The notes beneath the pieces were generated by a model. That model was not told where the DNA came from, did no database searches, and worked only from the letters and a program-made list of their open reading frames with translations. Shown here piece after piece: positions 15,728-24,803 of a stretch of 64,000 nucleotides of DNA. Source of the stretch: Pontivivens ytuae (GTDB lineage Bacteria > Pseudomonadota > Alphaproteobacteria > Rhodobacterales > Rhodobacteraceae); the NCBI RefSeq assembly GCF_015679265.1, contig NZ_CP064942.1:3328001-3392000 (forward strand), written 5' to 3'. Within the stretch, counting starts at the first letter, position 1, and every line of letters starts with the position of its first letter. A program made the position numbers and the translations under genes.

Positions 15728-16474
15728 ATGTCCCATGCCCTCGCCAACCGCCGCATCCTGCGCCTGACCGGAGCGGATGTGCGCGACTTCCTGCAGAACC
15801 TCGTGACGAACGATCTGGGCGGCCTGAAGGACGGTCTGGTCTATGCAGCGCTCCTGACGCCGCAGGGCAAGTACCTCGCCGATTTCTTCCTGCTGGAGTG
15901 GGACGGCGCGATCCTGCTCGACGTGGACGGGGAACTCGCGCCCGGGCTGATGCAGCGCCTCAAGCTCTACAAGCTGCGCGCGGACGTCACGATCGAGGAG
16001 ACGGATCTGACCGTCGCGGCATTGGCCGAGGCGGCGGAGGGCGCGCTGCCCGACCCGCGCGCGCCCGGCATGGGCTGGCGGCTCTATGGCGGGACCGATG
16101 GCCTCGACCGGGCCGAGTACGACCGCCGCCGCGTCGCCGAACTCGTGCCGGACACCGGGATCGAGTTGGTACCCAACGAAACCTACATCCTCGAGGCGGG
16201 GTTCGAGCGTCTCTCCGGCGTCGATTTCCGCAAGGGCTGCTATGTCGGGCAGGAGGTCACCGCCCGCATGAAGCACAAGACGGAGCTGAAAAAGGGCCTT
16301 GCCCGAGTCTCCGTCACCGGCGATGCCCCGCCGCCGGGCACCGCCATCGAGGCGAACGGCAAGGCCGCCGGGACGCTCTACACGGTCGCGGACGGACAGG
16401 GCCTCGCCCATCTTCGCTTCGACCGCGCGGGTGGGGAGATGACGGCGGGCGGCGCGACGGTAAAGCGGATCTGA
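15728..16474 (+). CDS. ygfZ: folate-binding protein YgfZ (iron-sulphur cluster maintenance)
   Basis: A 248-residue relative of the glycine-cleavage T protein. The defining motif KGCYVGQEVTARMKH occurs near residues 170-184, and the N-terminal RILRLTGADVRDFLQNLVTND is typical. YgfZ/IBA57 proteins bind tetrahydrofolate and support assembly or repair of Fe-S clusters in enzymes such as MiaB. ATG at 15728 was chosen because GGAG lies eight bases upstream and the frame begins at the family start; the frame itself is open from 15689. Confidence 0.92.
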   Translation: MSHALANRRILRLTGADVRDFLQNLVTNDLGGLKDGLVYAALLTPQGKYLADFFLLEWDGAILLDVDGELAPGLMQRLKLYKLRADVTIEETDLTVAALAEAAEGALPDPRAPGMGWRLYGGTDGLDRAEYDRRRVAELVPDTGIELVPNETYILEAGFERLSGVDFRKGCYVGQEVTARMKHKTELKKGLARVSVTGDAPPPGTAIEANGKAAGTLYTVADGQGLAHLRFDRAGGEMTAGGATVKRI

Positions 16475-16483
16475 GAGGCTCGA

Positions 16484-16566
16484 CCGTCCCGGCCCCCGAG
16501 CCGGGAGCGCTCAGTACCTCTCAATGCGATCTGCGATCAAAGACCCCGTATCAAGTCCGGGGTGGT
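16484..16566. repeat. REP-like two-hairpin intergenic unit
   Basis: GTCCCGGC (16486-16493) pairs with GCCGGGA (16500-16506), then after about 35 bases comes an ACCCCG...TCCGGGG hairpin. The order is reversed relative to the copy near 61.9 kb, so the unit is probably inverted here. Confidence 0.7.
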
Positions 16567-16580
16567 GCCACGCAGCCCCC

Positions 16581-17168
16581 TCAAAGCGCCCAGTTGCACG
16601 CCTCGGTCAACGGCTGCACGGCCGCGGCCAGCCCACTCGTGTCGAACACGGCGCGCAGCGGCTCACCGTCATAAGGCACTGTCTCGATCACCAGTTGCGG
16701 CCCCTCGGCGAGGCGCCGCAGCAGCGTGCCGCCCCAGTCCGGCGTGAACGTCGCCTCGCGGTCGTCGGACAGCACCCACTCCGCCTCCTCCGGCGCGCCG
16801 TCGCCGATGCGCAGGGTCACGGGCTGGGTCGCCTGCACGGCCCCCAGAAAGCTGTTCCACTGCACGAAGACCTCGGTCGTGTCGTTGCGGCAGCGGGCGA
16901 CGAACCGGATCGGCGCGCCGAAGGCCGCGCGCCCCTCGCGCGCCGTCAGCGTCACCGTGACCAGCGGCATGCCGTTCAGCGGATCGGTTCCCTGCTCGAC
17001 GACCCAATCCGACCGCCCCGCCGATATGCCGAAGGCCCCCGGCAACCGATCGTAGCAGTCGAGCCGGTCCAGCCGGCTCTCGATCCCCGCGCAGGCCGCG
17101 ATGGCCCCTTCCAGGTCCTGCGCCACCGCACCGAGCGGCAGCAGGGCGAGGATCAGGGCGGCGCGCAT
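16581..17168 (-). CDS. VasI/TagO-like periplasmic protein
   Basis: A 195-residue protein with a signal peptide (about 1-16) and the family pattern CAGIESRLDRLDCYDRL near residues 26-42. A second domain contains RFVARCRNDTTEVFVQWNSF. These features match VasI (TagO), an accessory protein of type VI secretion loci. No other type VI gene is in the window, and stand-alone relatives are common in this group, so a secretion role should not be assumed. It overlaps suhB (TGATG) and is probably co-transcribed with it. Confidence 0.7.
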   Translation of the reverse strand: MRAALILALLPLGAVAQDLEGAIAACAGIESRLDRLDCYDRLPGAFGISAGRSDWVVEQGTDPLNGMPLVTVTLTAREGRAAFGAPIRFVARCRNDTTEVFVQWNSFLGAVQATQPVTLRIGDGAPEEAEWVLSDDREATFTPDWGGTLLRRLAEGPQLVIETVPYDGEPLRAVFDTSGLAAAVQPLTEACNWAL

Positions 17169-17959
17169 CAATCGTTGCGGATGATGGAGGTGAAGCGGTC
17201 GAAGACCGGCTCGTTCGACGCGATGATCGAACCGCTCTCGATCACGCTCTGATCCGGCTCGATCGGCCCGACGAGGCCCCCCGCCTCCTTCACCAGGATG
17301 ATCCCCGCCGCGATGTCCCATGCGTTCAGCGAGCGCTCCCAGTAGCCGTCGTAGCGGCCCGCCGCCACATAGGCGAGGTCGAGTGCTGCCGAGCCCCAGC
17401 GCCGCACGCCGGCGCAGCGCGGCATCAGGCGGCTGAGGTCCTGCAATGTCCCGGGCAGGTCACCCATGTTGCCGAAGGGCACGCCGGTCGCGAACAGCAT
17501 CTCGATCATGTCGCGCCGCCCGCTCACCCGGATGCGCCGGTCGTTGAGCCAGGCGCCGCCGCCCTTCTCGGCCACGAACATCTCGTCCTTCGCCGGGTCG
17601 TAGACGACGCCCGCCACGATCTCCTTCTTGTGTTCCAGCGCGATGGAGATCGCCCAGTGCGGTAGGCCGTGGAGGAAGTTGGTGGTCCCATCCAGCGGAT
17701 CGACGATCCAGCGGCGGGTGGGGTCGGAGCCCTTCACCTCCTCCGATTCCTCGCCGACCCAGCCGTAGTTGGGGCGCGCCTCCATCAGTTCTGTGCGGAT
17801 GACCTCCTCCGCCTTGATGTCGGCGCGGCTCACGAAATCGCCCGCGCCCTTCATCGAGACCTGCAGGTTCTCCACCTCGCCGAAGTCGCGCACGAGGCCG
17901 CGCGCGGCTTTGCGCGCCGCCTTGATCATGACGTTTACGTTGGCGGATGCGACGGACAT
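17168..17959 (-). CDS. suhB: inositol monophosphatase family protein (SuhB type)
   Basis: A 263-residue phosphatase. Metal and substrate motifs are GEES at 69-72, DPLDGTTNF at 87-95 and WDIAAG near 213. The enzyme hydrolyses inositol-1-phosphate or related sugar phosphates; in Escherichia coli SuhB also affects rRNA transcription. ATG at 17959 has GAGAGG upstream. It is the first gene of a two-gene unit with the VasI-like gene and divergent from the RTX gene. A second family member, hisN-like, is at 51.6 kb. Confidence 0.9.
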   Translation of the reverse strand: MSVASANVNVMIKAARKAARGLVRDFGEVENLQVSMKGAGDFVSRADIKAEEVIRTELMEARPNYGWVGEESEEVKGSDPTRRWIVDPLDGTTNFLHGLPHWAISIALEHKKEIVAGVVYDPAKDEMFVAEKGGGAWLNDRRIRVSGRRDMIEMLFATGVPFGNMGDLPGTLQDLSRLMPRCAGVRRWGSAALDLAYVAAGRYDGYWERSLNAWDIAAGIILVKEAGGLVGPIEPDQSVIESGSIIASNEPVFDRFTSIIRND

Positions 17960-18286
17960 GGAAAGGCCTCTCGGGCTGGCGTTCGGACAGGCGAGCCACC
18001 TAGCCCCGTGACGCGCCCAATGCAAGCCCGCAGCGCCTGGAGAGGCTGGTCGGGTGCGCCGCCGGGAGCCGCGCCATGCAGAAGAGCGCCCGCAGCTCGA
18101 TGTCGTTTGCGTCGTGCTTGATGTCCAATTCGTTACGCCAACTTCAAAGCGGTGTCATCATACTGACAAATAGAGACTTTCCTGCCCCGGAAGGCCTGTT
18201 TCGTTCTCAGTTCGGAGCTCAACCTATGGTAGAAAAGAGGGCCTTCAATTTGGAAGGCAAAGGTGTTCATTTAGGAGTGCGATACG
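17960..18286. other. divergent intergenic region, suhB / RTX gene
   Basis: This 327-base gap has clearly lower GC than its neighbours from about 18,100 onwards. Just before the RTX start it holds a six-base hairpin, GCCTTC (18241-18246) with GAAGGC (18253-18258), inside what should be the mRNA leader. AGGAG at 18273-18277 is the ribosome binding site. I see no convincing -35/-10 pair. Confidence 0.5.
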
Positions 18287-19648
18287 ATGTCTATCGATTT
18301 CAACGGGACTTCGGGCGACGATACCCTCATCGGCACGGCGGCGCGTGAATTCATCCGTGGTTTTGCCGGAAACGACCTCATTTCAGGCGATCTCGGGTTG
18401 GATACACTCGACGGCGGAAACGGGACTGACACGGTCAGCTTCGAATACACGTCCGCCGACGTCGACATCGATCTCGTGGCGGAACTCGCCACGTTCTTCA
18501 ACGGCAATACCGAGGAGATCCGCAATTTCGAGAACGTCATCGGATCGGGCGGAGACAACCTGATCACCGGAGACAGCGGGGCGAACGACCTGCAAGGCGG
18601 GGCCGGAGACGACACGATCAGCGGTGGTCTCGGCCGCGATACCATGGATGGCGGCGACGGCATCGATACGATCGACTTCAGCTACACAAGCGCCGACGTC
18701 GACATCGATCTCGCGGCGGGTCTCGCCACGTTCTTCAATGGCGTGACGGAGGTCATCACCAACTTCGAGAACGCCATAGGCACGTCCGGCGACAATGAGA
18801 TCACGGGGACGGACGGCGACAACATCCTCGACGGCAACGGCGGCGACGACACGCTGAACGGCGGGGCCGGGAACGATACGCTGATCGGAAGCGAGGACGG
18901 GTTCACGGAGTACAACGGTGGCTTCGGGATCGATACGATCGACTTCAGCGCCTCCACGTCAGACCTCATCGTCGATCTCGAGCTTGATGAGATTTTCCGA
19001 TTGGAAGCCGACGGTCGGATGACGTCGATTGGCGACCCGGTTGGTAACTTCAACGTACTCACCGGAGCTGGTGACGATCTCATTCTGTCTCGCGACGACA
19101 CCTTCATAGATGCGGGAGCGGGCAACGACTTCATCAACGGGGAGTTCGGCGGCAGCGACACCATGTTGGGCGGAAGCGGGGACGACATTCTCAGCAACCG
19201 CTTGGGAACCGGCAACGACTTCATGTTCGGTGGCTCGGGCAATGACGAGTTTCGCATCGCCGGTGAAGCTAACTTCGCCTTCGGCGAGGAGGGCAATGAC
19301 ACACTTCGTGGCGAGGACGACTTCTTCATCGGCGTCGACGCGTTGGATGGCGGAGATGGTGACGACGTGCTCTTCGGCGGTGGAGGCAACGACCTGCTGA
19401 CCGGCGGAGAGGGCAGCGACACCTTCGAGTTCAACGACGCCAGTCATCGAGACACCGTCACTGATTTCACTGCTGGCGAGGATGTGCTCGTGTTCGACGT
19501 GGACAATCCGGCCGATTTCGAAATCGTTCAGTTCGACGGGTCCACGATCATAACGAACGAGACTGCGGTGCCGTTCGCCGACGAAGTCTCCGTCACCCTC
19601 CTAGGCTTCACCGGTACGCTGACCGCGGACGATCTCAGTTTCGTCTGA
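18287..19648 (+). CDS. RTX calcium-binding repeat protein (probable type I secretion substrate)
   Basis: A 453-residue acidic protein without an N-terminal signal peptide, built of RTX nonapeptides of the form GGxGxDxLx, for example GGAGDDTIS, GGDGIDTID and GGNGGDDTLNGGAGNDTL. The C-terminal end, from DTVTDFTAGEDVLVFD to LTADDLSFV, resembles the uncleaved signal of type I secreted proteins. Calcium should fold the repeats outside the cell. The N-terminal half holds a 79-residue duplication (around residues 56 and 135). No catalytic domain is seen and no type I transporter is nearby. GC content is lower than in flanking genes, which may indicate acquisition. Confidence 0.88.
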   Translation: MSIDFNGTSGDDTLIGTAAREFIRGFAGNDLISGDLGLDTLDGGNGTDTVSFEYTSADVDIDLVAELATFFNGNTEEIRNFENVIGSGGDNLITGDSGANDLQGGAGDDTISGGLGRDTMDGGDGIDTIDFSYTSADVDIDLAAGLATFFNGVTEVITNFENAIGTSGDNEITGTDGDNILDGNGGDDTLNGGAGNDTLIGSEDGFTEYNGGFGIDTIDFSASTSDLIVDLELDEIFRLEADGRMTSIGDPVGNFNVLTGAGDDLILSRDDTFIDAGAGNDFINGEFGGSDTMLGGSGDDILSNRLGTGNDFMFGGSGNDEFRIAGEANFAFGEEGNDTLRGEDDFFIGVDALDGGDGDDVLFGGGGNDLLTGGEGSDTFEFNDASHRDTVTDFTAGEDVLVFDVDNPADFEIVQFDGSTIITNETAVPFADEVSVTLLGFTGTLTADDLSFV

Positions 19649-19656
19649 GATCGCCC

Positions 19657-19688
19657 AAAAGCAGGAGCGCGCCCGTCAGGCGCGCTCC
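19657..19688 (-). terminator. terminator overlapping the end of efp
   Basis: A ten-base perfect stem (19664-19673 with 19679-19688) has the efp stop codon in its five-base loop. TTTT follows three bases later on the reverse strand (19657-19660). It lies between convergent genes and may work for both. Confidence 0.65.
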
Positions 19689-20239
19689 ACGTAGTCCATG
19701 GTCTCGGTGGAGACGACGATCTGCTCGCCGGTGCCCACGAAGGGCGGGACCATGACGCGGACGCCATTATCCAATGTCGCGGGCTTGAACGAGTTCGCGG
19801 CCGTCTGCCCCTTCACTACCGGCTCCGTGTCCTCGATGGTGCAGATCACCTTCTCGGGCAGGGTCGCGTTCAGCGCCTCGCTCTCGTAGTACTCGATCTG
19901 CACGGTCATGCCGTCCTGCAGGAATGGGCGGCGGTCGCCGAGGATGTCCGAGGGCAGTTCGATCTGCTCGAAGGTCTCCTGATCCATGAAGACGAGCATC
20001 CCGTCGGTCTCGTAGAGGAACTGCTGGTCCTTCTGCTCCAGCCGCACCCGCTCGACCTTGTCCGCCGAGCGGAAGCGCTCGTTGAGCTTGGAGCCGTTGC
20101 GCAGGTTCTTCAGCTCGACCTGGGCGAAGGCGCCGCCCTTGCCGGGCTTGACGTGGCTCACCTTCACCGCGGCCCAAAGGCCGCCATTGTGCTCCAGCAC
20201 GTTGCCGGGGCGGATTTCGTTGCCGTTGATCTTGGCCAT
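19676..20239 (-). CDS. efp: translation elongation factor P
   Basis: A 187-residue protein with three beta-barrel domains, which relieves ribosomes stalled at proline runs. The tip loop of domain I reads [11 protein letters not shown] with Lys34 at the position modified in bacteria that have EpmA or EarP systems; no modification enzyme gene is in the window. The C-terminal [18 protein letters not shown] is the domain III signature. It is a single gene, with its terminator hairpin embedded in the stop region. Confidence 0.97.
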   Translation of the reverse strand: MAKINGNEIRPGNVLEHNGGLWAAVKVSHVKPGKGGAFAQVELKNLRNGSKLNERFRSADKVERVRLEQKDQQFLYETDGMLVFMDQETFEQIELPSDILGDRRPFLQDGMTVQIEYYESEALNATLPEKVICTIEDTEPVVKGQTAANSFKPATLDNGVRVMVPPFVGTGEQIVVSTETMDYVERA

Positions 20240-20347
20240 GTCGGGCGACCCTCATCCTTGCAGTTGCGTTCGCTTAGCAATGCGGGGGCGGAGGGGCAAG
20301 CGCGGGGCGGTTTCGGCCCCGTACGGCGGGACGCGCGTTTCATCGAA

Positions 20348-20379
20348 CTGTCATCGTGATTGGCTTGAAACGTTACAAT
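20348..20379 (+). promoter_or_regulatory. candidate PhoB half-box and -10 before the alkaline phosphatase gene
   Basis: CTGTCAT (20348-20354) is a perfect Pho half-site. The position 11 bases later (ATTGGCT) is a poor second half. TACAAT (20374-20379) could be the -10, at roughly the distance seen in phoA promoters. The start codon is about 80 bases further on. Confidence 0.35.
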
Positions 20380-20457
20380 ATCACAACGATCTGCCGGGGC
20401 AGGGAGGCGGTCGGTGCCGCAGTACCTGAACAAAACACAACAGAGAGTATCGTAACC

Positions 20458-21735
20458 ATGAAAACGACCTTCGCAGCAGCGACGGCGATTGTGGCCCTGT
20501 GCGCCACAACGCCGCTCAGCGCGCAAGAGACCGGCAACGTCATCTTCTTCCATCCCGACGGGACCGGCGTGAACCATTGGCTCGCGGCCCGGATGCACAC
20601 GGTGGGCCCGGACGGTGAGCTCAACTGGGACCGTCTACCTGCGATCGGCGTCTACACCGGCCACATGGCGGACCGGGTGACGGGCACGAGCCATGGCGGC
20701 GCGACCGTGCACGCCTACGGGATCAAGGTGCTCGCCGACAGCTATGGCCTCAACGGCACCGAGCCGCTGACCGCCGCCTCCGGCCGCCAGATGTCGGTGG
20801 CGCAGGAGGCGATCGAGGCGGGTAAGGCCGTCGCCCTCGTCCAGACCGGCCACATCGCCGAGCCCGGTACCGGCGTCTTCGTCGCCTCCAACGAGAGCCG
20901 TTCGAACACGCAGGAGATCGCGGCGGACGTGATCGAATCCGGCGCGCAGGTGATCCTCGCCGGCGGTGAGCGCTTCCTGCTGCCTGCAGGCATCGAAGGC
21001 CGCCACGGCCCCGGTGAGCGGGAGGACGGCGTAAACCTGATCGAGCGGGCGGAGGAGCTGGGCTACACCGTGGTCTATGACCGTGAGGAACTGCTGGCGC
21101 TCGACACCTCCACCGTGGACCGCGTGCTCGGCGTCTTCGCCCACAACCACACCTTCAACGATCAGGAGCGGGAGCGGAATCTCATCGAGGGGCTGCCTAC
21201 TTACATGGAGGGCGCGCCGACCATCGGTGAGATGTCCCGCGTGGCGCTGGAGATCATCAGCCGCGACGAGGACGGCTTCTTCGCCGTGATCGAGGAAGAG
21301 GGCACCGACAACATCGCCAACAACATGAACGCCGCCGGCACGCTGGAAGCTCTGGGCCGCGCCGACGCAGCCGTGGGCGAGATCCTCGGCTTCATGGACG
21401 GGCGCGACGATACGCTTCTGGTGATGGCGGCGGACTCCGATGCGGGCGGCCTGCAGGTCGTGAACACCGATGAAGGCCCCGTGGAGGCGACGACCCGCGG
21501 CGGCGGCATCCTGCACGGCCAGCAGGGCGCGTTCGGCGATGCGTTCGAGACGGCGCCCGATGCCAACGGCAACACCCACCATTTCGGCATCGCCTGGGTC
21601 GGCTACAACGACGTGGCGGGCGGCATCCTGGTGCGGGCGGCCGGGCTCAACAGCGACCGGGTGGAGCCGCTGATGGACTCGACCGAGGTCTACAGCCTGA
21701 TGCACGACACGCTGTTCGGCACGCCGGGCCAGTAA
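20458..21735 (+). CDS. secreted alkaline phosphatase family protein
   Basis: A 425-residue protein with a signal peptide (about 1-22, ending PLSAQ). The mature start NVIFFHPDGTGVNHW carries the first metal-binding Asp. The TGTSHGGATVHAYG segment (about 80) stands where the nucleophile Ser is expected. MAADSDAGGLQV and GGILHGQQGAFG carry later metal ligands. It should release phosphate from organic esters in the periplasm. The start is ATG at 20458, with only a loose GAGAG before it. A PhoB-like half-box lies upstream. It is convergent with the hybrid kinase. Confidence 0.82.
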   Translation: MKTTFAAATAIVALCATTPLSAQETGNVIFFHPDGTGVNHWLAARMHTVGPDGELNWDRLPAIGVYTGHMADRVTGTSHGGATVHAYGIKVLADSYGLNGTEPLTAASGRQMSVAQEAIEAGKAVALVQTGHIAEPGTGVFVASNESRSNTQEIAADVIESGAQVILAGGERFLLPAGIEGRHGPGEREDGVNLIERAEELGYTVVYDREELLALDTSTVDRVLGVFAHNHTFNDQERERNLIEGLPTYMEGAPTIGEMSRVALEIISRDEDGFFAVIEEEGTDNIANNMNAAGTLEALGRADAAVGEILGFMDGRDDTLLVMAADSDAGGLQVVNTDEGPVEATTRGGGILHGQQGAFGDAFETAPDANGNTHHFGIAWVGYNDVAGGILVRAAGLNSDRVEPLMDSTEVYSLMHDTLFGTPGQ

Positions 21736-21740
21736 CGCTC

Positions 21741-21769
21741 GCGGGGCCGTGGCTCGCCCGCGGCCCCGC
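21741..21769. terminator. hairpin between convergent phosphatase and kinase genes
   Basis: GCGGGGCCG (21741-21749) pairs perfectly with CGGCCCCGC (21761-21769) around an 11-base loop. There is no T-run on either side, so it may be a Rho-independent terminator of weak type or an mRNA-end stabiliser. Confidence 0.45.
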
Positions 21770-21780
21770 TACTTCTGCGT

Positions 21781-23481
21781 TCAGGCGGCGTAGCTGCGCA
21801 GCAGGCTTTCGAGCACGCGTGGCGTCAGTGGTTTCATCAGCACGTCGCGGGCGCCGAGGGCGCGTGCGCGCTCCATCTCCGCCTCGGTCGCGCCGGCGGT
21901 GATCATGACGATCGGCGGCACCTTGCGGCGCAGGTTCTGCACCTTCTCCAACACCCAGAGGCCGTTGGTGTCCGGCATATGCATGTCCAGGAGCACGAGA
22001 TCGAAGGCCTGGTTGCGCATCAGCTCCAGCGCCTGGTCGCCGCTCATCGCCTCGTCCACCTGGGCGCCGAGCGCGCGCATGTAGCTCGCGGCGACCATCA
22101 GGTTCGTCGGGATGTCGTCGACCACCAGAACGCGCAGGCCGTTGGCGACCGGGGCAGGGGCGGGCGCGCGGGGCGCCTCGGGCTCCAGCGCCTTCACGCC
22201 GAGGGTCAGGGTGAAGAGCGTGCCCTCGTTCTGCACGCTCTTGAACACGAGATCGCCGCCCATCATCCGGGCCAACTGGCGCGTGATGCTGAGCCCCAGC
22301 CCGCTGCCGCCATAGGAGCCCATGATCGTGTCGTCGGCCTGGTTGAAGGGGTCGAAGACCCGGCTCGCGGCATCCGACGACATGCCGATGCCGGTGTCCT
22401 GCACATCGACCACCAGCCTGGTCGGCTGGCCGGCCCGGTCGTCCCAGCGCATGGCGACGCGCACATGCCCCTCGGGCGTGAACTTGATGGCGTTCGACAG
22501 CAGGTTGTTCATGCACTGGCGGAAGCGCTGGGGATCGATCTCGATCGCCTCGGGAATGTCGGGATCGAAGTCGATGAGGAACTGGAGACCCTTGTCCTCG
22601 GCAATCGGCGACCACAGTCCCTCGACCCCCGCCAGCAGGTCGGAGGCGTCCTGCCGCGAGGGCGAGATCGGCATCCGGTCCGCTTCGAGCCGGGAAATGT
22701 CGAGGATGTCGTTGAGCATCTCGAGGAGCGTCGAGCCACTCTCCGAAATCGTCTCCACCTTGCGGCGCTGATCGGGGTCGAGCTCGGTCTGCTGCAGGAT
22801 CTCGGCCATGCCGAGGATCGCGTTGAGCGGCGTGCGCACCTCGTGGCTGACGTTGGCAAGGAAGCTCGTCTTTGACTCGCTGGTGCGACGGGCATGATCC
22901 CGGGCGGCGCGCAGGCGGCCCAGCATGTCCTCGAAGAGGCTCATCGCGACGATGACCAGCACGGCAGAGAAGACGACCGCCATGCCGTGGCGCACCGCGA
23001 CCGTGGCGACCGAGCCGGGGCTGTCCATCACCCGCTCCACCGGCAGGCGCATCAGGTCGACGATGGCGATGCCACCGACGAGGCCCACGGACAGCAGTGC
23101 GAGGATGATGATGCCCGACCGTTGGTAGAGCATCCCCGCGATGCAGATGAAGATCGGCAGGTAGCTGACGAAGCCGAACGCGACCCCCTCATCCGGGCTC
23201 AGCGACATCAGGAAGATCGTCACGAAGCTCAGCGCGAAGAAGACGTCGCGCACCAGTTCCAGCTTGAAGCCGAGGCGGAACAGGAGCGGAACGGCGAGAT
23301 AAGCGAGCGAGGCGATCAGGACGTTGAGCACCATCGCCTGCGGCTGCCCGAGGGCAAAGACCAGCATGAGCGACAGCACGGAGGTGCTGATCGAGATCGT
23401 GATGGAGGCCAGAACGAGGATCCGGCGCGCGAAATCGGCGCGCCCGCTCTCATACCCCGAAGTCGTGTCAGCCTCTGCCAA
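21781..23481 (-). CDS. hybrid sensor histidine kinase / response regulator
   Basis: A 566-residue membrane protein. Six or so transmembrane helices (about 20-185) are followed by a HisKA domain with phospho-acceptor His213 in SHEVRTPLN, a HATPase domain (NNLLSNAIKF, DTGIGM, GGSGLGL) and a C-terminal receiver whose phospho-acceptor is Asp499 in LLDMHMPD. No extracellular sensing domain is visible, so the signal may be sensed in the membrane. The start is TTG at 23481 with AGGGG upstream; no ATG is available near the first helix. No response regulator with an output domain is adjacent, so its partner is unknown. Confidence 0.9.
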   Translation of the reverse strand: MAEADTTSGYESGRADFARRILVLASITISISTSVLSLMLVFALGQPQAMVLNVLIASLAYLAVPLLFRLGFKLELVRDVFFALSFVTIFLMSLSPDEGVAFGFVSYLPIFICIAGMLYQRSGIIILALLSVGLVGGIAIVDLMRLPVERVMDSPGSVATVAVRHGMAVVFSAVLVIVAMSLFEDMLGRLRAARDHARRTSESKTSFLANVSHEVRTPLNAILGMAEILQQTELDPDQRRKVETISESGSTLLEMLNDILDISRLEADRMPISPSRQDASDLLAGVEGLWSPIAEDKGLQFLIDFDPDIPEAIEIDPQRFRQCMNNLLSNAIKFTPEGHVRVAMRWDDRAGQPTRLVVDVQDTGIGMSSDAASRVFDPFNQADDTIMGSYGGSGLGLSITRQLARMMGGDLVFKSVQNEGTLFTLTLGVKALEPEAPRAPAPAPVANGLRVLVVDDIPTNLMVAASYMRALGAQVDEAMSGDQALELMRNQAFDLVLLDMHMPDTNGLWVLEKVQNLRRKVPPIVMITAGATEAEMERARALGARDVLMKPLTPRVLESLLRSYAA

Positions 23482-23591
23482 TGTCCGTCACACCCCTTAT
23501 TCGACAACCGGAACGTCGTTTTCAATTGGGGCGGGAGTACGGCGACAAACGATCACTGCTGAGGCAACTTTGGGTTGTAGAGGCACCCGCC

Positions 23592-24680
23592 CTAGATGAG
23601 CCCCCCATCGATCAATCGGCGTGCGATGGACCGGAACACACCGGCCTCCGCGCTGTCGGGCCGCGCGGCGACGATGGGCGCGCCGCCATCGCCCGCCGTG
23701 CGGATCTCCATATTCAGCGGGATTTCGCCAAGAAAAGGTAAATCCAGCTTCGTTGCTTCGGCCCGGGCTCCTCCATGCCCGAAGATGTGGGTCTCTTCGC
23801 CGCATTTGGGGCATCTGAACGTAGACATGTTTTCGATCATGCCAAGTACCGGCGTCTTTGTCTTGTCGAACATGTCTAAGGCTTTACGGGCGTCGAGCAG
23901 CGCGATGTCCTGCGGGGTGCTCACGACGATGGCGCCCGTCAGGTCCGCCTTCTGCGCGAGCGTGAGCTGCACGTCGCCCGTGCCCGGCGGCAGATCGACG
24001 AGCAGCACGTCGAGTTCGCCCCACTGCACCTGGCCGAGGAACTGCTGCAGCGCGCCCATCAGCATCGGGCCGCGCCAAACCACGGCCTCCTCCTCCTTCA
24101 GCATGAAGCCGATGGACATGACCGTCACGCCGTGGGCGCGCAGCGGCAGGATGATCTTCCCGTCCGGAGAGGCCGGCCGCCCCGACACGCCCAGCATCCG
24201 CGGCTGGCTCGGCCCGTAGACATCCGCGTCGAGCAGGCCGACGCGCTTTCCCTCCGCCGCCAGCGCCACCGCGAGGTTCGAGGACACGGTGGATTTCCCC
24301 ACGCCGCCCTTGCCGGAGGCGATCGCGATGATCCGCTTGACGCCCGCGACCGGCTGCGGCCCGGCCTGCGGCGTCGGGTGACGGCCGACCTTGAGGCTCG
24401 GCGGCGGCGTCTTCACCGCGCCGCCGGGCTGCGCCGAATGGGCCGTCAAGAGGACCGAGACCGTCTCCACCCCGTCGAGCGCCTTCACCGCTTCCTCTGC
24501 GGCTTTTCGCACGGGCTCGGCCTGCGCTGCCACGTCGGCGGGCATCTCGAGGATGAAGCGCACCGTCCCGCCCTCCACGTTCAGCGCGCGCACGCGATCG
24601 GCGGCGACGACATCGGAGGAACCGGCGGCATCGCGCACGGTGGACAGGGCCTGGAGGACGGTATCGCGGGTAGGGCTCAT
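23592..24680 (-). CDS. mrp: Mrp/ApbC family iron-sulphur cluster carrier ATPase
   Basis: A 362-residue protein. An N-terminal DUF59-like domain (about 1-80) precedes a P-loop GKGGVGKST at 123-131. The MIENMSTFRCPKCGEETHIFG segment provides the CxxC pair that holds a bridging 4Fe-4S cluster in the dimer. The protein delivers Fe-S clusters to apo-enzymes. It is divergent from the DEAD-box helicase with about 300 bases between. The upstream hybrid kinase is 110 bases downstream on the same strand and is probably separate. Confidence 0.94.
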   Translation of the reverse strand: MSPTRDTVLQALSTVRDAAGSSDVVAADRVRALNVEGGTVRFILEMPADVAAQAEPVRKAAEEAVKALDGVETVSVLLTAHSAQPGGAVKTPPPSLKVGRHPTPQAGPQPVAGVKRIIAIASGKGGVGKSTVSSNLAVALAAEGKRVGLLDADVYGPSQPRMLGVSGRPASPDGKIILPLRAHGVTVMSIGFMLKEEEAVVWRGPMLMGALQQFLGQVQWGELDVLLVDLPPGTGDVQLTLAQKADLTGAIVVSTPQDIALLDARKALDMFDKTKTPVLGMIENMSTFRCPKCGEETHIFGHGGARAEATKLDLPFLGEIPLNMEIRTAGDGGAPIVAARPDSAEAGVFRSIARRLIDGGLI

Positions 24681-24803
24681 CGGATCTCACGGTCGGGAGT
24701 GACGGAAGGTTAAGGGCTTATGTCGGTTATCCACGGGGGCGGAGCAACCCCCATCCCCTTGTGTTTCCGGCTCTGGTGCCCTATGCCGCGTCCAACCGTA
24801 GAG

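Noticed and set aside
16581..17168. Type VI secretion locus
   Set aside because: Only a VasI-like gene is present; no tss genes flank it.
24722..24734. DnaA-box-like TTATCCAC before the helicase, and TGTGGACAA near 37,445
   Set aside because: Single imperfect boxes, no cluster, no AT-rich unwinding region and no origin-linked genes.
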